Shown here: piece after piece, positions 33,900 to 45,559 of the stretch | Layout of the letters: every line of letters starts with the position of its first letter | How positions within the stretch are numbered: position 1 is the first letter of the stretch | From: Gnetum montanum | Taxonomy: Eukaryota > Streptophyta > Gnetopsida > Gnetales > Gnetaceae | Reading direction: 5' to 3' | NCBI GenBank assembly: GCA_015680685.1 | Contig: MNCI01003909.1 | Span: forward strand, 37,865 to 101,864 | DNA: 64,000 nt | Translations under genes and position numbers: made by a program | Notes under the pieces: model-generated | Seen by the model: only the letters and a program-made list of their open reading frames with translations | What the model was told of the DNA's origin: nothing | Databases searched by the model: none

Positions 33900-36511
33900 A
33901 TTAACTAATTTCCTAGGAAGGTTTTATGCATAGATCCAATCAAACATAGTAAGAGTGAGAATTAGAGTATGGATCCTTGGCAGAGTTTGGTTTGAAGGAG
34001 GCCCAAATGAATCTGATATGGGGAAAGTGGCAAGAGTAGGGTTGTCAACTACAAGTGTAGGTGAAGGATTAGGTGGGCTATGGGGTCAAAAGAAAGGTCT
34101 TTTCTTTGATTGGGCATTCAACCCCTCCGATTGATGATTGGCAAATTAATAGCCCTCATAGAATTGCATTGATATGGTTGAGTTGGCAGTTTACCCTACA
34201 TAGGAGGAGCATGTGGTAGCTATGCAACTAGAGGAGGAGTGTGTGTAGGTATGGGAGGAGGATAAGGATAGGAGGTGGCATTCCATCTTTCATGTGGAAA
34301 AGGAGTTTGATAGTAATTAGAAGGGTGGTAGTAAGGCTTAATATTAGAAATGTGATTGGAAGAGTCATGTGGAGACATGGGTTGCTAAATGTGATGACCA
34401 TATTGATTAGGTTGATGGTAAGGATATTGTTGTCTTAGCAATGTAAACACCCATGATTGTGGTTGTTACCATTGTTGGTACTATTCATATGATTATAGTG
34501 GAGCTCCACTTGGATAATACAATTATTGTAGGTGGAACTACCTAAGATTACCTTGAGGATAAGGCAACCCTCTAGATGCTTGCCTCTATGTAAGTCATGG
34601 ATGCAAGGCATACACCCCAGACTCCTGAAGATATGACACAATATGGCAACATCCCTTATGATGTTCATACTAGTAGATATCATATTCACAATCATCATCT
34701 AATTCACTATCCACAACCTCTTCTATTGTAGAAATTTTACCCTTGCCTTTGTAATATGCACATTCAACTTTCTTACACCTCCTACACTCATGATCACTAC
34801 CTTGTTCACTGGACTCTTCAACGATTTTGAGGATAGCTTGAAATCTTCTATCCATGGAATCCCTTAACTGATCAACCTTGATGGTAAGTTTAGATTGAAA
34901 TTATTGAAGTGGAAATAGTTTCTTATGCATCCCCTCATCAAATATGGATTCGTCCTCACTGTTACAAAATTGAACCTCCCTCTTGTAGATGGAAGGATCA
35001 TGGTTGTACTCCTCTATACTTTCTTTTTTTCTTAGTTCATCCTCCTCTTTGATGACCTAATCTATTAATCTTTGTACTTGATGGGCAGTTAATTCTAACA
35101 ATCACCCTTAGGCATAGACACCAAGGGTTTTCCTCATTTCATTATGAAGCCTGTCTACAATGTGCTAAAGTTGAGCCAATTGAGAATAACCATAGCTCGG
35201 GCATTTATGCATCAAGGCATACTATTGGCCAATAGTGGCATCCAAGGGTTCATATGTTCCTTGTTTCCACCCTTGAATTTACTTGCTTAAGTTGGACACC
35301 CTGGAGTACATTTGATACTTATCATTAAATAACTTGAACATGGTACTTCATCATCTAATAGATTTTGGTTCTAAGGACTAGTACTAGTTTTCCACTTCTT
35401 TGATTAGTGTCCTTAGGAATAACTTCAATTTTTTCCATTCATTATCTATGTTTTGCAAGGCACATCCATCTTGGAAAGCTTGAAGATGATTTTATGGATT
35501 AGAGTTATATCGTCCTTCAAATCAAGGAATATTGTTCATGTCTAACTAGTTAATCTAACTTTCTTGCACATGCCTTATTGGGATTCTAACTACCCCTACA
35601 ATGTTAAGCATGCTTCAGGTAGAAAATAGAGGCTCATGGAGGTATTGATCATGATGCTTGCAATGCCCTCTACTACCCCTCTATTCATGACGATGTGCCT
35701 ATCTTGAAGATCTACACCCTTGATCTTATCTATCCTAATGATCCCTTTGGTTATTTTGGTCCCCTTAGTTATTTTGTTCATTTTTGTTACCTCCATCATG
35801 ATCTTGTCTTCTACAGTTATGCTCCAAGCCAAAAGAAGAAGAAGAAGGAGAAGACTAAGGGGAAGAGGAAGGAGCACCAGAACCATCATAGTGCCTACTA
35901 TTACCTCTTTAGTGATCACAATCATGATCACAATCTTGTTTCTTGTCTACATCCCTATCCTAACATGCCTCTCCAAATCCTTCTTCCTCATTGGATACCT
36001 TATTACTAGAATTAGGATTGTGAACTATGGAGTGCATATTTTTGTTTTGACCTCCATCACCGAAGTCAAAGAGAGGAGCATCATTGTATGAAAAATCCCC
36101 AAAGAAGGGTTCTCCACTAGCTTGTTGGTATAATAGGAATGGAGGATCATTAAGCACTTTTCCCTTAAAAAAATCATAGTGCTGTTCCAACTACCAATCT
36201 TGTAGGCATTGTGCTTCAGTGGGATGATAATCCCTAGCATCAACATCTCCCACATTGTACTCCCCATTGTGGTCTTGAAGACCACATCATGTGAGCATTT
36301 GATAGAGCATTGTAGGAGTAGCACAATCGAATAGCAACATAATGTTGCCCTCCATGCCATGCCACCATGGCTGTTCATCATAGTGTAGGATGAAGGTGAA
36401 GTTTGGCACATACTCATTGGGGTGAGTATATATGATTTGGCACTATTAACTCTTTATTGAAAAAACATTATCAACCTTGGGTGGAGAAGCACTCCTATGA
36501 GAAGAAGACAT
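33900..36511 (-). pseudogene. gag: B gag and Y/P/Q-rich linker relic
   Basis: It starts at ATG 36511-36509 with MSSSHRSASPPK. The N-terminal region (36190-35960) is acidic and aromatic. The capsid-like core (about 35560-35100) carries FQDGCALQNID, MFKLFNDKYQMYSRVSNLSK and MRKTLGVYA. A Cys-containing stretch HECRRCKKVECAYYKGKGK is at about 34800-34745. It is followed by an acidic segment and then a Y/P/Q/H-rich linker up to the protease. Such linkers are usual in Athila-type gag. Plus-strand open frames at 35695-36091 are antisense shadows. Confidence 0.75.
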
Positions 36512-36654
36512 TTTCAATTAGCAAAATAAAAATCATAGTGTGCTCTGAGAATTTGTTGTAGTAATTATGAAGTAAGATATGATTCTAAGGTTCATTCAAA
36601 TGCTTTAAATACTTTCACTATATCCTAGATAGTGCACTAAACAACAAAAGAAGG

Positions 36655-36672
36655 TCTCCAACAATGGTGCCA
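36655..36672 (-). other. B primer-binding site (tRNA-Asp type)
   Basis: On the minus strand TGGCACCATTGTTGGAGA begins one base after the 5' LTR. Against the tRNA-Asp complement TGGCGCCGTTGCCGGGGA it matches 13 of 18, and all five differences are C-to-T or G-to-A. Athila elements use tRNA-Asp. Confidence 0.82.
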
Positions 36673-36673
36673 A

Positions 36674-37510
36674 TGATAAGTGATGAGGTACCCCTACACC
36701 TAACCATATAAATTACCAAGGCGTTATGTGTGATCCAGTTGAATTTTGTGGACCTATAGTTATCTTGTACACTAGTTTCTCTAGGAAGTGAAATGACATT
36801 GAGAATGTTCATTGTCTTCCCAAATATACTCGTGAGGCTCAAAGGTACGGTTTAAGTGTAATTGAGGTATATGAATTTTTGTCATTTTATATTTTATGGA
36901 TGTAATTGCCTACAACAAGAATAAGGATAGAATAGATTAAAAACTAATGTCTATTGCCTAGCTAGCTTAACACAAGTAACCATTCCACTTTCATAGACAC
37001 ATCCTAAACACATACAACACTACTGGGCTACCAAATGCTAAGCATTGCTAGGTTACCAAGTACTATATGAATACTCGAAGTGGCTGTGATTGCATTCATT
37101 AACTGTTGGAAATAAATTGCTAATTAAAATACATTAAAGTAAAGAGAAAGAAAGTAAAATGTATTAAGAAAAATATTAAGCTATTCTTAGTGTTGCAAGA
37201 ATTGTCAAAAGAGTTTGTTTTATTTCCATCACACTATATGCTTTAGGTACATCAGTGCTTGAATAAAGAACCATACACACTTTAGACTCCTTCTACAAGC
37301 ACTTAGAAAATATTCTAACACTGAGGAAAATAAATGGTAAGAGCTTCACTACGCTGACTAAGAATGACTAAAACCTGATCCAAAACAAAAGCCTAGGTGT
37401 GGTATTTATAGACCCAAGGTAGATGCTCCAATGTCAATTACACAATGTTGCATCAAGATCCCAATGTCGCATACTTGACATCAAGGCCAACACAAAACAA
37501 TGGTTCATCA
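36674..37510 (-). repeat. B 5' LTR
   Basis: 837 bp, with plus-strand ends TGATAAGTGATGAGGTACCCC and ACAATGGTTCATCA. The minus-strand TATAAATA box is at 37410-37403. The U3 (37411-37500) has TGACATCA- and CAATGTTGCATCA-type motifs. It is paired with 27404-28243. Confidence 0.92.
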
Positions 37511-38600
37511 CCCTACAACAAACTATGCTATCCTAGTGGGGTTTCTTACCATCTTGAACACTACTATCAAATGCAGTGGAAAAACCTACAGTTGTGGAAG
37601 AGGCCATCATAAAACCATCACTACCCTTACTACTAACCATACCCCTATAGATATTATGTTCAACAACCTATTTCTCCAAATGGTTCTACTTCGTCTACCT
37701 CAAATCACAACTATCACACTTCTGAATGTTATCAACCCATAGCATTTCCTATGGGATCACCATCTCAAACCTCTTATCCTCCATAACCTCCTCAATATTC
37801 TCATACTTTGCTCCATCATATGTCATGACCAAGAACATAGGGAGGATTGGCAGCACAACATCAATGAAAGAATGCCACTTGTGTTATGAACATATGAATA
37901 AATGATAATTTTAGTAGATATAAAAAAAAGTCTCAAAAACATCTTTTTTTTAAAGGATAGTTTCCTCACATGGAGACAAAACTCATAGACCTACTAACTC
38001 ATCAAAGCCAGTACAAGGACAACCTAGTGCAACATCCTCTCTTACCAAAATAACATCTCCCAATCCTATGCAAGAGCCAATACCCATTACCACTCTAATG
38101 CAAAACAAAATAGATAAACCTATCATTATGGAAAGATAGGAAATTCTATGCATTACTGCTGAAAGCAAAGGGTGAAATTGTGGACCAACACTCTAGAACA
38201 TCAACACAGTTACCATTTCAGTCCACAACAACAACAATAAACAACGGGTGTGTGCAACCAAAAGAGCAAAGGCCACCAAACCAAAAAATACCTTGTGGCC
38301 ACTAACTAAAAATCAACAACTATCTAACACATGCATGGAAATATCTAAAATGCTTACTAATTCCCAATCTAAGAAGTTGACTCAAACTAAGGACCCAAAA
38401 ATGAAATAATTAACTCATAGTTATACACCAAAGGGAAAAGAAAATCAGAACTTAAATTATCATAGCTTCACTACCATTAAAATTATATGGGATGATAATT
38501 GAAAAGTTACAGTACTAAAGATGGCTTGTGAACCACATACTGTGTATGGCCTAGGAGATTTAGGGAGCATTTTTTGAACACTCACCCATGAATTCAGTCA
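37511..38600 (+). pseudogene. gag: OA gag, 3' part with decayed zinc knuckle
   Basis: It begins with the second copy of the CCCTA duplication, so the real continuation starts at 37516. In shifting frames it reads a Y/P/Q/S/T-rich linker (for example YYVQQPISPNGSTSS and SPSQTSYPP). Then comes CHLCYEH near 37870-37890, the start of a C-x-x-C-x-x-x-x-H knuckle, followed by a stop. A T/Q/P-rich tail runs to about 38420, and the T-rich tract begins at 38640. Protease, RT and integrase are not found, so pol has been lost in between. Confidence 0.6.
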
Positions 38601-38639
38601 TAGCAGAGATACTTTACTTCGATTTTGGAATTAATAAGT

Positions 38640-38880
38640 GATTTTTTAATTTTCTATTTTACAATTCTTTTTGATTTTTCACATTTTTTGATATTTTCTT
38701 ATTCTTTTATACTTTTTCATTCTTCAATTTTTCATATTCTTTTATATTTTTTAATCCTTTCAAATTTTTCAATTCTTTAAACATTTTTCATTCTTTACAC
38801 TTTTTCCCAATTTTTACTATCTTTATCATTTCTTTCATACTTTGTTTTTAAATCCTTTGTACATTATTTTCACTACTAAT
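38640..38880 (+). other. OA T-rich tract
   Basis: A run of TTTTC/TTTTA units with almost no G, homologous in place and composition to 59780-60000 in D. In D it follows the integrase. Here it follows gag, which marks the pol deletion. Confidence 0.6.
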
Positions 38881-40180
38881 AAGGCATCTCACAAATAAAG
38901 GCAAGATGTAGCCCAAAGTTGTGAAGATTTTATTGTGTTACCAAATCATAAGAAACTGATTGTTTATATAGTGAGACCACAAAATTCATCCATCCATTAC
39001 AATAATAAGAGGTTCTTACCATGGCAACAATGATTCTTTCCATCATAAAACTAAGAATATATATGTGATCATTATGCCTGGACAAAAAAGTGAAGAATCA
39101 TGTGGGAATGTAACGGGTGTGAAATCAAGGGAGATTTGTGGATTTTCTCAAATTGCTACTATGAGTTTTATCCTATTGATAAGGAAGTATTACATTCTTG
39201 TAGATCTATCAAAAAAATGGAAGGAAGAGTATAAGTGCTGCCTTACCATGTCACTAGAAAGATGTGTTACCCATGCCTAAAGGTAGTCATTTGGTAAGGT
39301 TGACATAGTTAAAAATAAAACTCATGCATAGAATAAATTTCTAGGGGTCCCATTAGAAAGATATGTTATCCATGCCTAAAGTTAAGCGGATTCTCAGAAA
39401 TCTAAAAAATAAAATGTGCAATGAATAAATCCCTCCTTTGGACAATACTCCAAGTGGTAATGCTCCTTGCAATAGTGGTAGTCTTATGATTGTAAATCCA
39501 AGAGATGAAACAATGTGATGTCACTAGAGAGTGGTTTGAACTTGGTTTGAATCTTGGAAAGAAGGGTTAATAATTACTTTAACCATTAATAATGCACAAG
39601 GATTCATTATGCCTATGATAAGATACCTTATGTTACAAGTTCAACAATCCTTTCTTTGGTCCATCTCACCTCACTATATATTTAATCATAACTTGTGGTT
39701 TTGTATAATATAGTGTTATTTCCCCAATCTAGTGATAGTAACATGTGTATTTTGCCAGAAAAGTATGCATCACATTCAACTCCTTAAGTACCTAAGGACA
39801 CATTGAGGCATGGTTATATAAGGGCACTAAGGGTTGGAGCCTGCTTTGGGGAGGACCCACTTGTATAACTTTTGTATTTCATACTTTTCAAGTAATTCGA
39901 CATCATCTTGTACCTTCCAAAACATCTAATAGACATCCCATATCATCTGATAATCTATCTATACATCAAAAATTCATTAGTCATTTCTTATCCATCCTAT
40001 GAACTTTTGTTGCTCAATATTCCTTCTTCATGAACCTTGAATGCTAAATTGTTGAAAACTATGCATCACTCATTGCCCATAACCCTTTAGACAAGCTTTA
40101 CATCATTCAAACTTTCTATTGAACTCATTTTTTCTAAGAAAAATCAATGAAAAATTTGAACTTTTTAATTGTAATGTCAT
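38881..40180 (+). other. OA 3' noncoding region with duplicated conserved block
   Basis: The block CACTAGAAAGATGTGTTACC (39253-39272), continuing into CATGCCTAAAGGTAG, appears a second time at 39350-39384. The second block, CTGCTTTGGGGAGGACCCAC, is at 39841-39860, preceded by GGTTATATAAGGGCA. No coding sequence is supported. The frame at 39065-39280 overlaps the first block and is not convincing. Confidence 0.6.
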
Positions 40181-40260
40181 AGTTACAATGTTGTAGGCAC
40201 CTACAATGTTGTATCTATGATGTTGTTCCATAAAAATAGCATATATACATGCATGAGTTA
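40181..40260 (+). promoter_or_regulatory. OA internal TATA segment with palindromes
   Basis: An inverted repeat around TGTAGGCACCTACA (about 40192-40205) and copies of CAATGTTGTA are followed by CCATAAAAATAGCATATATA with a TATATA box at about 40241-40247. A1 and D have the same CATAAAAACTATATATA and AAAAAATAGTATATATA string. It is about 0.57 kb upstream of the ORF remnant at 40812. Promoter function is inferred. Confidence 0.45.
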
Positions 40261-40811
40261 GTGAAAATTTTCATTTCTCTCATTTGTAGCAAGAGAAGTT
40301 TTTCCTCCACCCTCTTGCACATTAGCTTCCAAAGGCCATAACTTCACCCTCATAGCTTTGATTTTTAAAATTTCTTAAATCTTGTTGATTTTGGAGCACT
40401 CAACTTAATCGTGTGGGAAGGGGGGATGGGGGTGTTGTCCATTACATGATATAAGAAAAATTTGAAATTTTGGGCAAAAAATTCCTAAGAACCAGAAGAT
40501 ACAATAAAGGGTAAGTACAAGGAAATAATAAGAATTTTAAAGTTAATCAATCAACTTAAGGCCAGAAAGATTTAGATAATGCTCCTAATAGACCTTATCA
40601 ACTGTTTTAGGTCATAATAAGTAAGAAAAATGATAAAAGGTCATAAGTAATTAAAAGATATAACACCTAAGGGGTTCCTTTTTGAAAATTTTTCTAAATC
40701 TGTAATCATAATAAGATAAGAACTTGATCTAACCAAGGGTATGAGAAAGGTAAAAAACTATTAAGAATTGATGTGAACACCCTAATTATTTCAAAACCTT
40801 CTTGATTGTAG

Positions 40812-41278
40812 ATGGACTTCAAGAGGATACTAGAAGGAGGACCTTTACAACATGGAAGCTATAAACATGCAACTTTAAGTGTATCCTTTATGGCCTACAC
40901 TAACCAATAGTGAAGAATGGTACTTAGGAGAAATGTACCAATTCTAGTGAAATAAACAAGAGAATGCAATAGTTAAAATTAAAGGAGTCTCTATGTCATA
41001 CTTAGTAGAAAGGACACATGGAAAAAGAAGACAGGGATAGAAGAGGAGAAACTTTCTAGAAGCCTAATGACAAAGAAAAGAAGTCGATGGAAGAGCCACC
41101 ACAACCAAAAATATGAATTACATCAAGCCACTTTAAATTTTATTTTTATTTTGTCATGTAACTATGTCATTTTTGTACACACCACTATGGCACTCAAAAT
41201 AAGTCAATTGTTAGCATTAGTCAATAATCGCATGCCTTCCCAATTTTGTAAAGAAAGCTCGATCCTATCCTATTAACT
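40812..41278 (+). pseudogene. OA post-pol ORF remnant
   Basis: It starts in GATTGTAGATGG, as in A1 and D, and reads MDFKRILEGGPLQHGS before stops. Only about 470 bp separate this start from the polypurine tract, against about 2.7 kb in A1, so most of the ORF is deleted. The distal frame 41067-41276 has no recognised domain. Confidence 0.4.
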
Positions 41279-41301
41279 TGAGGACAAGTTTTTAGTCAAC
41301 C

Positions 41302-41310
41302 ATGGGGGTA
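41302..41310 (+). other. OA polypurine tract
   Basis: ATGGGGGTA lies directly before the 3' LTR start TGATGAATC. GAGGACAAG is 20 bases upstream at 41280-41288. Confidence 0.85.
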
Positions 41311-42275
41311 TGATGAATCATTAGTTGGCTAGGATATCATTCATGCTATGTAACATCTGTGATATCACTGATGTTATATTGCATTTTTTGACAAAAAATT
41401 AACTTTTGATTGACTACAATATTGGAGTAGTCATAATGCATATCTAATTTTAGATCACATGCTATGTTATTGGATATTCGATATCACAAGATGCATGCTT
41501 TCCTATAAATACCACACTTGGGCACACGATCTAGAAAAATTTCATTCCATTCTTAGGTAGACTCATTTAGTTTTTTTTTTCATAGTTTTTGCAATAAAGT
41601 GAATTCCTGTAGTGTGGTGTTGAGCAATTTTACAGAATCTTTATTTGAGTGAAGTGTACTTGGGCATAGTTCATGACAAAAAATAGAGATCAAGATTTAT
41701 ATTCATCATTGCAGCATCTACTTAGTTTTATGATTTTACTTAGTATAGTTTTTATTGTCTTATTAGTTTAATCATTTACATTTCCAAGTATTTTACTTTA
41801 CTTATTCATTACTAAAGTGGAATGAGTACAATTGGTTTCAAGTGTTTAAGTGTAATCATTTAGTAATTCTAGTATTGTTATTACTTGGTTTGAATAGTAG
41901 CATATTGCTTGGTAACCTAGTAATGGTTACATGAGCCCAAAGTGTGTATTGTAAGCTAGGACCAGATGCTCATGGCTCTAGGCTAGAGTAGATTTATATT
42001 ACCATCATCATGTAAATTTAGGATTAAATTTCAATCTCAATTATTTTTGTGACTAGGAGTACAATGAGCCTAACAACATTAATTATCATACATCTCACTT
42101 TGGACTAAACCATACATGGCAAAGCTACTAGTAGTCCATGTGGGAAGACATCATCCTACAATTAATGTTTAACAATTTAGATGCCAAAACTAGTTCCATC
42201 CATGGAATTCGATCAAATCGTGCGTGAACGCTTGTGATTTGTATGGTTGGGCATAGGGGTACCTATCACTCATCA
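41311..42275 (+). repeat. OA 3' LTR
   Basis: 965 bp, from TGATGAATCATTAGTTGG to CTATCACTCATCA. GATATC palindromes lie in U3, TATAAATA at 41504-41511, and an AATAAAG-type signal (about 41591) further downstream. It is better preserved at the TATA box than the 5' copy. Confidence 0.9.
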
Positions 42276-42649
42276 ATAGGCAGGGAATATATAGAAACAA
42301 GAATGACATCCTAAGAGTAAGAATCAATGTATAGCAAAAGTAAATCAAAACTGATATAGAATTTAAACTGACAAAATAAGAAGATAAAAAAATTGGTAAT
42401 AACAAGATATTGATTGGAACCATGAAATCATTCAAAGATATGAAGCCTAGGAATAATTACTCTACCTCAAAAAATCAAGCTACAACAAGATTAGTCTATA
42501 ATGCATGAAGTTAAACACTAAGAAATGAAATCATCACAAAGAAGGAAGACATAATCAATGAAACAAAGCAATCAATGCAAGAGAGAGATGAGAGCTCTCA
42601 TTTAAATACAATATTATAAAATCTCAACCAATGTAGAAATAATAGCTTA
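42276..42649. other. Spacer between OA and C, possibly the rest of F1
   Basis: It starts with ATAGG, the probable right copy of the OA target duplication, so it should continue the sequence left of 24988 (element F1, 5' side). It is A-rich and has no recognised coding or LTR motif. Its last five bases, GCTTA, would be the left target duplication of C. Confidence 0.4.
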
Positions 42650-43466
42650 TGATGAGCAGCGAGGTGCCCCTACACTCAGCCATACGAATACGAGCATTTC
42701 ATGCACGATCTGGTCAAATTCCAAGGACTAAGTGCCTATGCACCTTATGGAGCGATAATGGTTTGATTAATCATTGTCTTACCAAACTTACTTGTATGTC
42801 ATAGTTGTATGGTTAAGTAAGCTTGAGGTATATGATTTTTACTTGTATGTCACAGTTGTATGTGTTTTATATTAGGTGCTAATAAGGAGGGAAGAGAGAA
42901 GTAACTAAGTAACTAATCTAATTTAACTATTCATTAACTAAGTTCTAAGTACTCCTAACACTAGTAGCCGTTCCCACTTGCTGTACACATCATGAACCAA
43001 TGCAACATTGCTGGGATTACCAAACACTAATCATTACTAGGTTACCAAGCACCACACACATGCTCGAAGCGATCGTACTGAGTGTATTTAACTAAGAGAG
43101 TTGTAGGGTGAGAGAAATCATTAATTAACTATGAAAGAATTAAAAAATAATTAACACTAATTAATCTATTCTGTATGCTGCAAGGTTTATCATAAAGCTT
43201 GTCTTTATTACAGTACAAAAAGTGTGCTTAGGTACATAATTCTTGAATAAAGATCCGTTCACTCTATGACTCCTATTGTAGGAACGTAGAATAATTCTAA
43301 CTCTGGAGAGAAAAATGGCAAGATTTTGGCTAAGGGGCTAATTCTCTTAACTTTGGGAACTAAGGGCACTGCTTCTTATTTATAGATAAGGAGGTAGGCC
43401 GAGATATCGGGTATCCGATATCGCATGGTTGATCTGATATCGCTTACGCAATATTGCGGTTCATCA
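42650..43466 (-). repeat. C 3' LTR
   Basis: 817 bp, with plus-strand ends TGATGAGCAGCGAGGTGCCCC and GCGGTTCATCA. The minus-strand TATAAATA is at 43384-43377. U3 holds several GATATCG palindromes (about 43402-43445), and these keep more CpG than in most copies. Confidence 0.88.
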
Positions 43467-43475
43467 TACCCCCAT
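43467..43475 (-). other. C polypurine tract
   Basis: ATGGGGGTA on the minus strand abuts the LTR. Confidence 0.82.
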
Positions 43476-45559
43476 GACTGAATGAAAAATCATCCTCAAG
43501 TTCCTTACAAACTATTGGAAAGGTATGGGATTATTGATTGAATGACTATTGACAGTGGAATGGGGTGACTGACTCAACCTATCCAATGAACAGATCAATA
43601 ATATAATACATGACAGCATTAGTGTTCATGACCACAAAAGTTAACACTATACATAAATGACATCCAACCTTATTGGCAGCTGAAAGAGAAGAGGGAGAGA
43701 GAGAGAAAAGAATAAGATGTGTTGTTGCCGATGCCAAAATTGCATCTGTCATTGTTCATCCATAGCCACACCACCAATCTTGATTCTTTTGTAAATGTTT
43801 TGATTTTGGTCCATCCTGAGTGCATCTTCTAGGCTCAGTCCATTGCTGTATGATCACCATCTACACACACAACATAGTCACAAATGAGCAAGGGTAGATA
43901 AATCGCAATGTAGTTGATACCTTGCCTCGATGTGAAATGCATTGGCTGAGTTGTGGTTATGGTAGATATTGGTTCTGGAGTTTTAAGATTGGTGACTACC
44001 TAAGGTGTAGGGGTTAGGAAAAATTGAAAAATTTGTGCCCAAGCCCCCATGACAAAGAGAGAACCTCCAGTAGCGGTAGGATGGAGAAAGAGAAGGAATA
44101 AGAAAGATGGAGAAAAAGTAACAATGGTAATGCCAATAAAATGGATGTCATGGATGGGGATGAAACAAAAAATTGGTAATTGTAGGAAATGTTTAAGAAA
44201 AAGAAGTTAACAAGTGCACCCAAAAAGGAATGCTAGTGGGTCCTCCCCAAAGCAGGCTTATGCCCTTGATGTCCTAACAGGCCCACAAACCAAAGAGTCT
44301 GTAGGCTCTAGGAATGCCATTGGAAAGTAAGAGTTAGAAACTTAACCACAAGAAATTACCAAGGAAGAACAATGCATCAACCAAGATATAGACTAATTAT
44401 AAAACTGGCAATGAGGTGAGAAATGGAAAAGAAAGGTGGAGAGGAGAAAATGTAATGGAAACCCAAAAACAAGGTTGTGTAAAGTCCCTTGTGTGTTTCA
44501 TGGTTAATGTGATCGAGTAGAACTCATTCCAAATTCAAACTCAAACCAACCACATTCAGTGACCTCACATCAACACATGTGACCAATCCATTCTCTTAGA
44601 GCAACAAGAATGCCTCTACAAAAAGTCACCACCATTTCGAGGAGAGCAAGATGGAGAACCAAGAAGTGAGAAGAGGCCTTGGTTAAAGGGAACCTTCAGG
44701 CATGGGTAACATGTCTTTCTAGTGCCATAACCAGTGCATGTAGCCCAAGATCATTATTGTGTCTACGGGATGTGCTTTAAATTCTCACTATTCTTTTTTG
44801 CTTGAGAACCACACCATGCAAAGACTTATTTTTATAAACTCAGCTTCTGATGATTTGATAAATGGTTGGAATGGTGGAAAACCCAAAGAAAAAGCATCCA
44901 AGAACTCAAGAGAATAGCTTGCACAAATGCATTGAATTCCTTTTAAGTCACACCCTTTTCATCCTTTGAGTCTTTCCTTAGTCTGAGAAACACCCAATCA
45001 CCAATTCATTAACAATTTTATTAAAGAAAGGGACTATACAGTTCCAAGCCAAGGGAGACCATAGGATTTTATGGATGCATGTACGATGTGGACTCATTGC
45101 CTGTTTAATCAAAAGAACCATACCTTAATATTAGCATTGTACTTCAAAGGTAAAATCTAAACATTAGCAATCGATATGATATTATTCATACCACCATCAT
45201 GAACACTAATTGGGTGATGAACAAAGTAAAGTAATCACACAAAGAAATGGTAAAAATATGAACAATGGTGTAAAAAAAACAAGAAAGATTAAAGAAATGT
45301 GCAAAAAAAATGTATAAAACAAAAATATGTAAAACAAAAACTTAGAAAGAACTAAGGGTCTTCAATGGTTAGCTGAGGTGTCCATCTTCCCCATGATTGA
45401 GTAGGATGGAGGAGATCCAAAATAATGAGCAAGGTTGCCCACTTACAAAGGTAGCATATGTCTTGGCTGACCTAAACTCATGGAAAGGTTTTTTTTTGCT
45501 ACACATTGACTAATAGTCTCTTATATGGGCTCTCAGGTTTATATATGGTCATGGCCCTT
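43476..45559 (-). other. C 3' noncoding region and T-rich tract
   Basis: It contains CTGCTTTGGGGAGGACCCAC (44257-44238, minus strand), ACTAGAAAGACATGTTACCC (44723-44704) with GCCTGAAGGTTCC beyond, a GA-rich tract at about 43690-43708, and the T-rich tract at 45350-45240 (minus). No ORF is supported. The frame at 44223-44014 is low-complexity S/L/F. Confidence 0.6.

Larger units (their letters stand above)
27404..37510 (-). mobile_element. Element B: structurally complete Athila-type Ty3/gypsy, 10,107 bp
   Basis: The minus strand carries a 5' LTR (37510-36674), primer site, gag, protease, RT, RNase H, integrase, T-rich tract, 3' noncoding region, polypurine tract and 3' LTR (28243-27404). Flanking CCCTA repeats prove a single insertion, and the target is the gag of OA. 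The post-pol ORF and internal TATA segment seen in A1, OA and D are missing. The RT box has FMNDF, the integrase second Asp reads Asn, and stops are frequent, so it is not autonomous today. Confidence 0.92.
24988..42275 (+). mobile_element. Element OA: Athila-type Ty3/gypsy, hosting element B
   Basis: Both LTRs are present (24988-25950 and 41311-42275), with flanks ATAGC on the left and ATAGG on the right, a probable 5-bp target duplication with one change. Removing B (10,107 bp plus its 5-bp duplication) leaves about 7.2 kb. The order is LTR, primer site, gag, [B], rest of gag, T-rich tract, conserved noncoding blocks, internal TATA segment, post-pol ORF remnant, polypurine tract, LTR. RT, RNase H and integrase are missing between about 38520 and 38640. 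OA sits in the 5' region of F1. Confidence 0.85.

Noticed and set aside
35596-35931. Minus-strand frame with an L-rich run (111 codons)
   Set aside because: Alternative frame of the B gag region; the L/I-rich run comes from a simple repeat and does not match the gag frame.
35695-36091. Two plus-strand frames over 100 codons, one with a K/R-rich run
   Set aside because: They lie antisense to the B gag, whose homology to A1 and OA gag fixes the coding strand.
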